A DNA stretch of 64,000 nucleotides, taken from the NCBI RefSeq assembly GCF_910592395.1, contig NC_088313.1:20722437-20786436 (forward strand). The letters are read 5' to 3'. This document shows positions 11,938 to 26,200 of this stretch, in pieces (position 1 is the stretch's first letter; each line of letters opens with the position of its first letter). The translations under genes and the position numbers were made by a program. This DNA comes from Lineus longissimus (lineage: Eukaryota; Nemertea; Pilidiophora; Heteronemertea; Lineidae). A model generated the notes under the pieces. It saw only the letters and a list, made by a program, of their open reading frames with translations, had not been told where the DNA came from and did no database searches.

Positions 11938-14900
11938 CTACAAAGATAAAGAAGGAGAACATGAATACAAGGAAAATACATTCATATTTTCAATAGTATT
12001 TAGAAAGTACCTTGCAAGACTTCTCTGAAAATCAAAAGAAACGTATTGGATTCCAGAGGAATCAACAGCCACCTCAAACCAGATTCCACACAGATTCTGT
12101 CACCCTCCTTGCCCCAACAGTCAACTGAATCTGTGGCCTGGAGTGGAAATCAAAGAAACCTCACAACTTGGCCTGACCTATCACAGCTTCACTGCCAATA
12201 CTAGGATTGGCATTATCACCAATATTGGACATACTTGTCTATATTGCGGTGGTAGTCAATGCCAATGTATCGGTTAATTGTCCTTTAGTCCCACTTGCAC
12301 ATGGCTCCTCCAACCAGGTAATTACACCAGTGGCGCAGACCGCCACAAGAATACTGATGTCACCCGCAGGGATTTTCAGGCCACTTTCCTGTCAATGAGT
12401 TACATAGATAGACGTATGGCTGGAGAATTTTAATTTGGATTTAGGGTACCACTGGCTGAGGTCGTGATTGAGATATCGACATGTACGTGGTGACGTTACA
12501 AAATCAAGTCAACATCATCATGATTAGCCTTTAGCCCGCCCCCCCCCCCCCATAAAATCACTTTTGTGCATTTTGAATGAAGCTGAATTTCAATCGTATG
12601 AATGAGAACCATACCCGCAGCTTCTCATTACTGAGGATATCCCATAAAATGCCATGGTCACCGGATAGAATTAATGATTTATCACTATCATAGTACGCTT
12701 CCACGATTATGGCAATAATAAATCCGACCAACTCGGCAATAACGGATACTAGTAGCAGACGGAGATGCGATCGAGGGTTGTCATATTAAGCATGTTTATA
12801 ATCATCATCAATGTCAGAATATGTTTGTTCACAGAGGAGATGAGTAAGGGAACCAATCACACAGGACAGGTATTCGTGGAATCAGAACTTCGAAAGCAAA
12901 CTTGTATTCATGCAAACATTCATTCCCATTTGGTGGAGAAAACAAGATTCAGCATGAATTTTGAGATTCTCCGCAACAAGCAAAGCCAAAAGCTTGAACT
13001 ACTCAACAAATCAAACCGGCACAAGGCATGTAGACAAAGCCTGAGCACAATTGATGATCATGTTAAATCAAACTAATTAGTTTTCAACTAATTCAGTCAG
13101 AATCGAAATTATCCTTTGCTATACAAAAAGAGTTTTTAGTTGCTCGCAACTGATAAGCATTCCTTCAAAAAAGACACCAAATAATTACTGGAGATTCTTC
13201 GCAAAAATATTTTCCTCGATCTGCCGCATTTCTTTGGCGCTCCTACAACATCCCAAGCACGTGCCCAGAAACTCTCAAGTGATCTAATTTGCTTCTGCAT
13301 TGAAAAAAGCAAGCGCAACAAGTATCGTTGGATTGAAGGAATAAACACTGGCAGCGTCTGCCTGATATTGGGCAATCACGTGAAAGCTGATATTGACAGA
13401 GATGGAAGATGGAGGAGGTATCGCTCAACAGCTCGGTCTGTTCAAAGGATGCCTTCAGTCTACTTTTATTGACTACTCCATCTTTGACGAGACCTAGATG
13501 ATTTCAAGTCTTGTCTCATTGGTGAAACTAGGTAACATTGACGTCATCACTCACTGAGATGTGTTTTTCGGCCCAGAATTAAGTTCCTTTGTGATGACTA
13601 TGCATGGAAGAGGGGACTTCAAGCTAATAGGTCATTCACTTCTTGAATTTCACTTGTGCTGCTTTTGGCCAGGCTTTAGCAAAGTCTGCCTCCAAAAGGT
13701 CAATGGTATTAACTGAACCAAAGTGCTCACAGGCTTCAGTTCTTCAGATGACACAAAGTCATCAAATGTTTTTAGCTGGCAATCTGAAGCTTGAAGCAAA
13801 TTCCAGGTCAAACTATCACAACATCTCATGGTGCATCCACATCTCATACATTTTTACAGCAAACTTTGATATGATAAGTTGGTCTGTATACCACCTCCGT
13901 GGTCATTACATCCTACTTATTGTCAGCGCCCACACAACTTCTCATCTCCTTCAACTTACCAATAGTATAACCACTAACCACACACTCTATATCTTAATAT
14001 GAAGAAGAAATCGATGCATTTGTGATATCACCATTCAGACTGCTTCAATATCCCGGAGACTACTTTGATTTATCACTTTGGCATTTGCCCAATTTGGTTG
14101 TCGGGGATTCAGCCATTGATGCGCCTTCCTTGACTGATGAATGAAGTCAATTAATGAGGGAAATACTCATAAGTCATGGATGGGGAACATCTATAGGACT
14201 TCCTCTTGCAATGAATAAAGTCAATAGGCATACCTAAAAGCCATGCATCAAGGAATCTGTATAGGGAAATGTCAGCCGCAATGGTTGATGATCTCATCTT
14301 GAATCATTGACTCCAAAGAAGCAGGTTCTTGCCTTGTTCTACAGGCAACCTGTTCCCTAATGAGGTTATTGAAAGGAAGGACACACATATACCATTGAGA
14401 GCAGTGACCATCTGTCTTTCATGTACTTCGAGATGTATTCACTACTGCCAGTAGTGATATGAAGTCATATGAAGTTGCAACCAAGCGAAAACAACTTGGA
14501 CACTGTTCAGCTAAACGGTTCTTGTAAGAGTCGACAGAACTCATTTATCGAATGACTTGCCCGAACATCATTTGAAAGTCAGAAACCATGCTGTTGCAAC
14601 CGCAGGTTAGGACAGCTGTATTCTCCCTATTCATAAAGAGAATGCAAATTATGCGGACGCTTAAAACTTTTTTCTCAGTTTCTGACAGGTAATGAAGAAG
14701 TTCAAAAGGTTCAGACAGACTTCGTCAGTCCTGCTCAATCATACAGAGAGGGCAAAGTATATTGTTATGTCTTTTCAAGAAAAATATCTTTGAAGTTTCT
14801 GGACGGTACTTCAAGGAAGAAGTTCCTATTGTCAGTTAAAGCATCGGTTGGTATATGCCTAGTGCATGCTTTCATGAGTTTTGTATGTAGTGAGTATACC

Positions 14901-17162
14901 TAAGGTATTTGCACCACTGCTGTTCCAGCCAAGGAAATGCAGGTCTGACCTTTCAGGAACATTGTAGGTAACCACCTATTCTCCTTCTAAATGGAACCAT
15001 AACCAATATTTGAAAAGACTTCTCAAAGTTAACAAGGTGTGTTGCAATTTTCTTCAGACTGGGTGAATCGATTATTTACAAGATGGGAATTTGTTGAAGT
15101 TGAACAGAAAATTCCATGATAAAAAGATATCTACTTTCACCCCACATCCCAGTTGCCTAATTCCATAGTGTGGTTGGAACGTTTCATTTCAAGATGTAGC
15201 CTTGGGATTTGCTTCAAGCTGTGGGATTCTTGTGTTAACAAGTTGTGAACACAAATATCAGTGGAAGAAACCCTCGGGAGGAGAGTCGATTCCAAACTCG
15301 CCAAACGTTTCTCCTGATTCAAGAGTTATCCTTCAAAAAGGCGTTGGATTTCCGTGATGTTGTCCAGCTTTGAGAAAGAAAGGATGCATTAGAGAATGAA
15401 AAAGAAATGTGAATGTCACTTGTGTCCTTTTGTTTCTCACGGGACGATGTACATTGGCCTTCAGTCTCCCCTGAAGTTTTCATCTAATTCTGACAAACTA
15501 GAACCTAATTCAATTTGTAACCCGATGTTCATTTCAGCTTTAATTGACTTGAATTGCTCCGGCACTGACGTACGCTGCATCTTTTAGATCAAGCAAACCG
15601 ACAGTGAAAGAATGCCGCATGGAATAAAAAAAACAATTTTCTAGTCACGTAGAACGATGACAAAAGCCGCCAGAAAACCCACACACTCCAGTCAGAGGCA
15701 GAACACCCTTCAGCAAGTCACCGTAATTTCATTGTCCAATTATTTCCCTCCATTAGGAGGCCACACATTTTACCTTCTTCGGTTGACAGTCAGTTTCTAC
15801 AAAAGAATCTGATGTTGCAAACTTAAAACAAGCTGATAGAAGCCGACACTTGTGCTGAAGGGGTGGGCAATGCTAACTGCTAACGAGATGGGACAGTTCT
15901 GACCTGGTGTTCACTTCATACTCTCATTCTACCTGTATACCAAGCAATGACAAAGCCCCTGGGTGTCAAATTAGGACTGGTTACTGAACAATAAACACAG
16001 AATTTCAAGCACAGGCCTCAACAATCCTATCGCTTAAATCAATTTTTTGAGATGATGGCCAGATGGAATATGGGGGGTTCGGGGAAATGGATCACAGCGG
16101 TTGCAATTTAGCACAATCAGAAGAAACCACTAATTCGTGACAAGGGAATTCCTCAACAGAGATTGCGCCGCCAAGATATTCATGGACCAGGAGCAGGCTT
16201 CCAAGATGGCTCATTAGCAATCATAAACGACCCATTGACATATCTCAGCTGAACCAACAATGATCAAAATGAATTAAATGGAATACAGCAGGCAATAAGA
16301 TTATCTTTAACTCTTTCTGGGATGAAACCAGCATTCTGTCACCAAACCATGCTATAGTCAACATTTCGATTATTATTCATGGCCAGATATTCGAAGCGCT
16401 ATAAAGCGCCAGAATCCTCCCCTGCCAATAAACCTTGACGAGATATGATAGCATCATTCATTGTCAAATTAATTGCTGCCCTGTCCTCCGTTTGAACTGC
16501 CCTTGTTCGCAGATAAACTGACCTGTCAGCACTAAAATGGCCGCTCTGACAACTTCGGCTAAGGGGTCCACGTCATTCTGATGATATCGTCAATTTTGCC
16601 TCCACTCAACCGTGGTGGCATTTCAAACCAAATTGATAGAATGTGTGCCATGAGATCTACTGCACAACAGCGTCACCTCACTCCACGTTTGAACGACCAA
16701 CATCAAATTTTCATGCTCAAATGGATTACTAAACAGAGCTTCCTCATGATCCTGATCATCAGACAGACACTTCGTTGTCCAAAATGCTTAGGAAATAGTG
16801 AAGAAGCGTCATTCCCACACAAAATGATTGAACTTCCTGGGTCACATCAGAGGTAGCCAAGAAATAACTTCTGCCCACATCACAATAAATCAAAGCACAG
16901 ACAGGCCAATCCTCATGAATGACAATAAATGAGAGATCTCATTACATTCTGGCCCTTTCAGAGTCAATCTAGGCAGGATCCAAGGAAATCATAGGGCAAG
17001 ATCCTAATTCCAAAGATGATGATCCTTGGCTGACTCATTTTTATCATCACCAGGACAAATTGTTACGGAGTTCACCAAGTGTTCAACATCAAATCTTCTG
17101 ATAGTGCCACTTGCTTCAAAGAGACAATTTTTCTTCTTCCAACTACCCCTTCACCTTATTAT

Positions 17163-17225
<63 letters not shown>

Positions 17226-20200
17226 ATGGGTTTTATAGGTTGTGTCTTCTCTGGTCAACCTTTGACAAAGCCAGACTAATCGACGACAAAAAAGGAACTT
17301 ATTTCCAAAGCCTCACATTGATGATCGAAGTCTCAAGGTTTTGATTCACTGAGGTATCTCAGCTTCATTGAGAATACCTTTCAAGCTGAAAAATAGACTA
17401 ACCAATCCTCTAATCAGTGTTAGAGAATATGATTATTAGCCACTATCCTATTTTCTGGGCAGTGAAACATGAAACATTTGACCTGTCATATCGAATGAAG
17501 GAATCGATGAGCCCTTTGACATCCCTTTTACTGCACACAATCGAAGAGGTCAAATTTCTGGCCATGACAGTTCTGATTTCTGGCGATGTGGTTTCTTTTT
17601 GTGTATCACCTTGCTCCTCACTTTGAAGTTTCATGGAAAATCGACATTATCTGTGCGATCTTTCCATAAGAATTACCACCTCATCAATTCCTATTGATTC
17701 ATACAAATCAATACTTCATTTATGATTTGTGACATTGAGTCATGGTCATCTCATGAGCTCACATGTTGCCATGCAGAAGATATCAGGATTCATTAACTTT
17801 TTTGGATAATTTCTTCGTCCTGTGTCCCCTCTTCGGTGTCCCCCCTGACTGACAAAGTCAACAACAGCTGTTCAAAGTTAGTGGTTGTCTCCACACATAC
17901 AACAGCTTGCCAACGTATAATTTTCATTTATTTTCCTCATTTGAGGACATTCCAATTCTCATTTCCAAACATATGACAAGGAATTTGTCAAGACGTATCG
18001 ACCAGAAACGCTCACAAATCTCCATCGGCTGCACTGGCAAAGATGTTAATCAAACAAACCATAATGCCCAGGATATGACTTCTTGTTGACAACGGTTGGA
18101 ATATAAACATAATATGCACCAAGAAATGATTTCAAATCAGTCGAGGGCTGGCCAGAAATAATTGTTTTCCATCAGGAAATCCATACCCAGAGCTGCTTAC
18201 ACAGGATAAAAATCAACTTGTAGTACCAACAATTGATACGATAGGAAGGATATGAAAGGACGGGTTCACCCCAACAATACTTGAAACACATCTATATTGA
18301 TGTGCACTGGTTCTGACACATCCATAAGGGATTTCAGCAAACCTTTGGTGCAGTTGACTCTATTTGATGCTGGTTACACAGCAATCACAAATCGACTCAT
18401 TGTGCTAACAACTGATACGCAATGCTGGGAATTTTGCACAGGGTGAGGAAAAAATGTTCTATTTGGTATGCAAGCGATGATGATAAGACCCGGCTATTTT
18501 CATTCTTTGCTTCAGGTATGCATGCTGCAAGCACCAAAGCTTTCTCTCTGGCTCCAAGTTGGGATTCGAGGTCAAGGTCAAACATGATTGGTTAGCATAA
18601 GCTGTGCAGGTCCTGCACAAACAAGCAATCTTAGTCTCTTGCCACGAGAACCTTGTGCTGGGTGGCTAGGTATAAAACCTATATCAGTCAGCATAGTGAT
18701 ATAAACTACTTAGCGAGCATGACTGAGGATGTAGAACACATATCAAACATGCTTGGCCTCATGCCTGGAATAGCTTCAATAAAGATTCCATCGATACACT
18801 TCACATGAAAATGAATATTTACCAAGAAATTTCCAATCTCGTGTGTTTCCGATAGCAAATGGGTAATACCCTGTCAGCCCAGCAGACGTGACTTAGACAA
18901 TACTCTTCATTCATTGCCAATCATTGCAGTATTGTGTTTGAATGATACATTTTTAATTGTATCGAAGGCTATTTGATGATGGTTGGAGCTGTAACACACA
19001 TGTCCAACTGGAGAGAAACAGAGTCTGTTGACAGTGTTGTGTCACAGACATAAGCTCCTCCAAACCATCAGTGACAGGGTGCGGCAGTGTAAAGTGTCTT
19101 GTTGTTTTGGAAGTGAAATTAACAAAACTGATTCTCTTATTACCAATTTAAGCCAGGATCTGATGGAAAATAGTGAAACATGATGTTCTCTGCTGAAGAC
19201 AGAGCATTCCTCTTACTACCTTAACACCCCCACCACTCCAATCTACGTATGGCCCCGTGGGTGTAGGCCATGAAGGTGAAGGTCATCCTCAGTTTAAAAA
19301 ACATGTCATCCTCATCCCACACCCACAGCCTCCCCTAACTCATGCTGTATTACAAGTATAACCTTTGGCATCACCCTAATGAGATGTTGTCCAGATAAAA
19401 GGCCTGGGATTATCTTCAGCAATTTGAAAAGACAATCGCTTGTCATCATTAAGGAGCCTAATTGTTTCCCACCCACGGCAAACCCATCCCTTATCGAGCC
19501 GCATGTGTCGTTAGCAACCTTATGCATCATCAGCAAGATTCAAAGTATGTGCACCCATCGTCTCCATGGAAACCAGGAATCAGATTCTATAATGTTATAG
19601 AACCTTTGAGATGGCTGAGTTTGATCCCTTGTAAACATGCGAGAAGGGTGACTTTCTGTCGCTCATGACACTTCTCATGATATGCATGCACCTTGCAGGT
19701 TGTCACATACATGCAAGCTGAAGGGCAAAGTTCAAAGATACGGTACTGTTGTATTCTTCAAGTGCCTTAGAGTAGGATGTAGGAATCCTTCTGAGAATGG
19801 GACTGCTTTCAGGACTGACCTTTGAATGATCATGAATGTTCCAGGGCCGAGGTATCATCTTTGACATAACAGAAGGCTTGATTCTGAACCAACAATACAA
19901 TACATATTTGTAATCGCCAACACTATATCATGTTGCTTTTTCCATTACTTGAAGCAATGACAGACTACTACAGAGTGTACATCTTCATGTACCCCTGCAT
20001 TTGAAAAACTTTCAACAATCTAATTGACACAATGTCAGGTGTTTACCGTTTAGTTTATTAGTATTCAGAGAGTGTTCATCCTCTCTTACATCTCTTGACT
20101 ATGAGCTGTCACTTTCTGCTAACGAATGCGACTTGTTCATTAGTCAGTGAGATCATCATGCAGCGTACACTGTTACCGAGGCTTTCCATTACATTATGGA

Positions 20201-23200
20201 TCGTTCATTATTCTGAGACTTTCGTGGAATTCCATGAATCACAGGTCTCTAAACACAATCAAGACGAGATGCTGACATAATCGAGAGACCAAAAATCAAT
20301 ACTGCGGTTAGTAATCTCAACTTTTCAACATTGTGACCTTGACCTTAGAGAATGCAAGAATCAGCAACTGTCCTCAGGGACACATTGTCATTTGATGCAA
20401 TAACTTTCACATCACTGAACTGAAGTTCTTTTCATCATCTACACAGCTGCATTTTGACAGCGCATTCTTCTTAGGATGAAACACAATGTTGTTGTCATTC
20501 CACTCAAAGCAAGCCATGACCGCTGCATAGAATGAACACTAACGAATCATCATTATCCATAGAGATGAGGGAGAAATACTAACAATTAACACGCACAGAT
20601 TGCATTACTTGTAATACTAATTGGTTGCGTCATCACCTAATAAAGGCTCATTGTTTCAGCTTTGTGCAAAAGGATCACCATGAAACATTCACAGTACTTA
20701 TTCATTACTCCATTGTCGTGAGTGTGATGCCATGCCATGTATTCTTGAGCATTAGGCTATGTTGGCGTGCTAGGAAAGTGGAGGTTTTGGGAACTCCAGA
20801 GTAGGAATTTGAAATCTGACGTCGATTGGTTGAGAGATTGATTTAGCTTGCCTCCTCCAAGATGTATACATCTGGAGTAAAGCTGTGATTACAACTTCGC
20901 TATTCAATCCCGAGTTTAAATATCAAAATCCCAATGGGTTCATGCAGTTTCCAAAAATGTTTTTGTAACCTTTTGTTACACCTCCTCCATACCAATGTTG
21001 TCAACTTTATCCTTTTCAACACTCAACAACCTTTATGTACTTTTGGAAAAAACAATCTTGCTCTGCGTTAATGTATTAAGAAGTGTCACGGATCCCTCTT
21101 AATTTCCCAAAGGAAACGTTGAGCTGTGATATTCTTCTTGTTTCAACTTGTATAAGAATGCTGCCAGTATCCGATGACAGAATGACATTTAATTTAATAG
21201 CATCACAGTGATCGCAATCCGACCTTTAGTCAAATTGTCATTCTACACTGGTAATGATATTGAAGCCCTCATCGAATCTCAGTGAATCTGAAGCAAACCT
21301 TGTTAACAGAACCTTTCATCAAGTTTATGTACTACCAGCTCTCTACACTCATCAGGTAGACTAAGGTTGAAATGAACTAAATGCCTCTACAATTTTCAAG
21401 TTACAACCCCACAATACATAACGTAATATGATCTTAGTCACAAGAAACCATTTGTTGTTTGTAATACATGTAATAAGTAATCTGAATTTGGAATCAAATG
21501 AATCGTATTCTTTTACAGAGTATCAGTAATTTTAGTATTTTTAGAAAGACAGTCATCAAAGTGAAAGGAGATAGAGCTGTGTGTTTTAAGGCATCTATTA
21601 AGTCACCAGTGTTCCTTGCAACAAATTTTTTCAAACCACCTTTTGAATTTTTAAAGTTTCATCAGAAGATTTCTCAAAATCTATTTAAATTTGATTTTTG
21701 TACATTTTGCCACCTGTTCTTAGTTTACTACTCGACAAGATGGACAACCTTTCCCACATGAGAGCGTGTCATTTCGTGAATCTCAAACACACCAAACCCT
21801 GCTGAAGCTAGACAACAACAACTGGCATTATTGGAATTGACAAAGTTAACTGGCTTAACGAGGGATTTCTATACAAATAAGAGATTACTTGGCATGTTTC
21901 TTTGTGAAAGCTGATTCGAATGTTCCCAAGTGCAATTGACAATCAATAAGTCAAGAAATGATCCTATTATGATTGGAACAGCAAATCCCCAATCACATTT
22001 GAATTAAAGATATCCAAACTTCTTGGCAACTGTCAATAGGTTGGTTAGAATTTCAAATTTAAAGGGAGTGGAGGTAAATTTGTTGCTTCCATTATCCAAA
22101 GTGTCAAAACTGTCATCAGTTTTTCTGAAATCTGGCAATTCATTTCTTATGTAAGACTTATGAATCTCATGAATAGAAAGAAGCCAGATTCCATCGATTC
22201 ATCAAAATGTTTGGTATTCATCACTGCTTCCACCTCACTGTGACGTTGTCTAGTTCAGCCCACACAGTGGAAGATCTTGGCCAGAGTCCAAGCAATGTTT
22301 ACTGAGCCAGAAATTCTATTTTCTGTCAGGAGACACGACAGCCAGAATACACAAGAATCAGTCATGTTCCCATATTCGATTTTATGATTTTGTTCAATTA
22401 GAACACATTGCTTTTAGACAGAAATTTCAATTGTGCCGAGTCATCTGTGAGAGAGATTTTCAACAAAATTCAGCTCACTACAGTTTCACTGCAATAAAGT
22501 TGTGTATTTCATACTCTGATCAACAGTTTCAGAATCTTAAGTCCTAAAATGTCATCAGACTGGCTGATTCACCCAATGCAGGTTAAAAATCCAGGGCATG
22601 TTTGCTTGAAACTTCAAGTTAGATGCCAGGGAAACCAAACAAAACTTCAAAGAGTCACCACGGAACTACACACTACTCATGTATGACAGCTTCTCGAACA
22701 TTAACTGGAATTACTGTTGTAGGGAAATCCAATCAGACAGATTGGAGTTGTCCTCATATCTTTTGATTCTTCTTCCTAGTTATCATTTAATAACAGCGTT
22801 GTGCTAATTTCTTCAATTCACTTATGAATCATTGTCTTTTTGTCCTTATCACAGAACTCCAGGAAGAAATAAACCCATGATTTAATATCATTTACATTCT
22901 TGGCAGATAGCGACTTTGTACCGTCATTAGGGAAATTAAAACGACAGGATTTTTTCAAGTTTTAGGGATGAGAAAGAAGTGCTGTTGGTGGGACATGCTC
23001 AGATTCCTAAAGCTGTTTAGAGATCTCTGTACTCTGCCACTCTGAAAAACTAAGCAGGGCCAATGACGTCAGGCTGATAACCCAAGTGTCTGGAGTATTT
23101 CTGATGAATGTCTCGTCACCAAATTTATTCTTTGACCAGCAAAGCGACAACACTTACCAGAACAGCTGCAACAACCCACAATGCCTTATCAGGGGATTTT

Positions 23201-26200
23201 CAGTTAGTTACCAGTTTGACACATAATATGAGCAGAAAAAGGATCAGGTAGAAATGACCAAGTGAACACAAGATTGAATAGGAGGCAATAACACAATATC
23301 TAGTTTGGTGACCAGGGTGACCAAATGTAATAGGGTAACTCTAGAAGATTTTCCTATACCAGCCATTTGATTGCTAACAGATAATTGGCAGCTATGATGA
23401 CCTGGCAACCGGAGATGACCACCACAATTGCCATGGCAATTGGCATGATCTGCGAAAAGATTGAAAAATAACCACCTGATTTTCAACTGTCACCAAATGT
23501 GTCATTGCCCATGGTAGCCCACAACCATCTAGTCACTTATCATGGTGAAACAGTTTTCATCACTTCTATGGCGCATGCTGGATGATGGTGAAAAGGTTGT
23601 CAGTGAGATTGCACAGCGATGTGAAGATGACTCAGGGAATAGGAAGAAGAAACTACTCTTCCAGCCAATAACATTGGCATTGGTAATGTCACAACATAGA
23701 AACCCAAAGCAAAACTTATTTAACCCCTCAATGTAAATGGGTTGAAATATAGCAACAGCAGCTGTTGGCATTCCCTTGCCTTTACAGCCATGTTAGCAAA
23801 GTGGTTTGACTGGCTATGTGACTAATCCACTGAATTCAATCAGATGTCATCACATGTTGGTTGCCCGAGGCAAGATGAGTCGGTCAGAACGATACCCAAA
23901 AACAGAAAAACTGGAAATAAGAAGTTTTAAAATCAAACAGGTTAAGAGTTTTAAATAGAATCTGGAGAAGAAAACTAGTCAAGGGACATGCATAATTCAA
24001 AATTTGCCATGTTATTTCTAATCTCATGATCTGAATCGTTCAGTAAAATTAAACATGGTCACAAAATTTGAAAGTTCTCCTCGGTAAAAGGATTCATCAG
24101 TTCGATTTGGGTACCATAGAAACGAGTAATGAGCTTTTTCCAGATTACACAAATTCGATTTGCTGACGGAGGTTATTCAACCTTGTTACATGGCAACTGA
24201 CTAAGCAGCATGGTAAAGCCATCACCAAGGTTTCTGTGCACAGGAATGCATGGAGTGACTAAGATGAAAAAGTAAGAGAACTGATGAGAGTCGTAAGACA
24301 AAAAATTCTCAGGGCAATATAACATTTTCAGGATAGGAGTTGATTTGTTCTCTGATGTCAGAACAAAATAAACTGCAAGGCCTACCTTTGTATTGGTCAT
24401 GATGATCGTTTGTAGTTCTCATGATATCCAGCAGATGGCTCTCAAGCGCTGGGAAACGCATAGTATCGTAGGTACCACGTTCCTGCAAAATATAAGTTTA
24501 AATCATATTTAATTCTAGTCTCATGGCGGATTATGACCTCACCTTGACCATGATGACCAAGGCCTTTAGTTTCACTTATTCAAACAGAAACAACATCAAA
24601 ACACATCATTCATACTGATCGGCACAATTAAATGCCAATGAGCTGAAATGTGTGATACATCAATTAGTGCACCTATACACAAGAGAGAAAAAACTCAGAA
24701 TGACCACATTTGCAATTTACAGTACTGTAGTAAGTGAAAAGCAGATGTTCTCAATTTATATCCAGCAGACAATGCAATTTCGGATGTGCACACATCTGCG
24801 TCATCTTATTGTGTGTTGGATAAAATAGTCAATCGAGTGGGCATATTGTCCATACCCAGTAACTTCCTTGGTGACCAACAGCCCACTCTACTGATCTCCA
24901 TTACCACATTGTACCAGCTGGCACATGATGCAGGCTGTGGGTCGGTGTTTTTGAGGGGAAGAGGGACCTACATCACCCAGAATTATATTGAGGATGTATT
25001 GTCTCTATTAGTATCGGTCTCTGTATGCAGGCGATGTGACAACCTTCATTTACATGGTTTAGAATTTGGATGTGACATTGTCAACACTGTTTGATTTGAT
25101 TTGATTTTCACACAATTTCAGTATTTGTTCACCAGCTAGCACAGACAGCTGCACTGTACAGACAGCCATGGCAAGGGAATGGCAATGATTGATGAATCAT
25201 CTGTTTTACCTGCATCTAAATTCCATAGCTAATTTTAATGTATGGTTCAGTCATATTCAAACAGACTTGCATAGATCTGAAGCACCTGGAATTTTATGCA
25301 AAAAAATTGCAATGCAGGCAGCTGGTGTTCCACAGGGAGAACCCATCTCACCAATATTTTATACATGTTCATGCGCTGTATGTACTTGGTGGAAAGGTAA
25401 GAAGTGTTGATTACTCCTTCTGGATCACAGAATAGCTTTCACTTAGTCCAATCCTAGCACTAGCAGACTCTGACCCACTTCATGTCAAAGTATGGTAAAA
25501 TCAAAGTACTTCATTTTTGTTGAACTCGACAAGATAATGTCCTGACCAATGGGACAAGTTTGGTCATAAGATTCCCAGGTCAATACATGACAATGGCTAT
25601 GACAAGCACATGGACTTGTTAGGCCATTGTTGATAACCACACGTGAACATTATGATATTGTCATAGTCCAATATTTTGACCAGTGAGTGAGTGACAGTAT
25701 CCGCCTTGGTGTACTATAGGCCTTGGGATAAGTATTAAAGTATGGACATGGTTTTCAAAATAATATAAATTATAAGCACACAGAGAATCCACTCATTATC
25801 TGAAAAGTCAGTGGTGGATCAGGCAGCATTGGTTCCAACCAAGTGAATTTTATTGGGGTACCAGGGTGTCATGAACCATGGAATGGATAACATCCATTCT
25901 GGACACATCTGGCAGTTGTCCCAATACAATACAAGAGTGTTCAGAAGCTTCCGACATGCTATTGGAACTATCATACTCATACTGTCACTGTCACTGTATG
26001 CCACAATCAATAAGAATATAAGACTACACTGTTGCCATAGCAACTATATTTTCATTCTAGTAGTTTTTACAACAGACTCTCCTGATGTCATTGGAATATG
26101 GATATTTTTACCACAAAAATGAACTACCAAAAACATGGCAGTCAGTGACAGTGCGTGATTGGGAATGACACTGGCTAAATCTATCAAGCTTCAATGGCTA

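Larger units (their letters stand above)
11938..24385. other. no confident coding exon; presumed CPEB intron
   Basis: This 12.4-kb stretch lies between the candidate microexon and CPEB exon 2. Short open frames are present but none has recognisable domains or paired strong splice sites that fit the CPEB phase. It contains a C13 run (12539-12551) and an ATC microsatellite (17161-17226). Small alternative CPEB exons could be hidden here. Confidence 0.5.

Noticed and set aside
15781-15803. Possible 23-base CPEB exon on the minus strand (TTTTGTAG acceptor, GAAG|GTAAAA donor)
   Set aside because: Its length would shift the frame out of the phase needed by neighbouring exons, and there is no similarity.
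17026-17279. Poly-Ile and poly-His open frames
   Set aside because: Translation of the ATC microsatellite in two frames.
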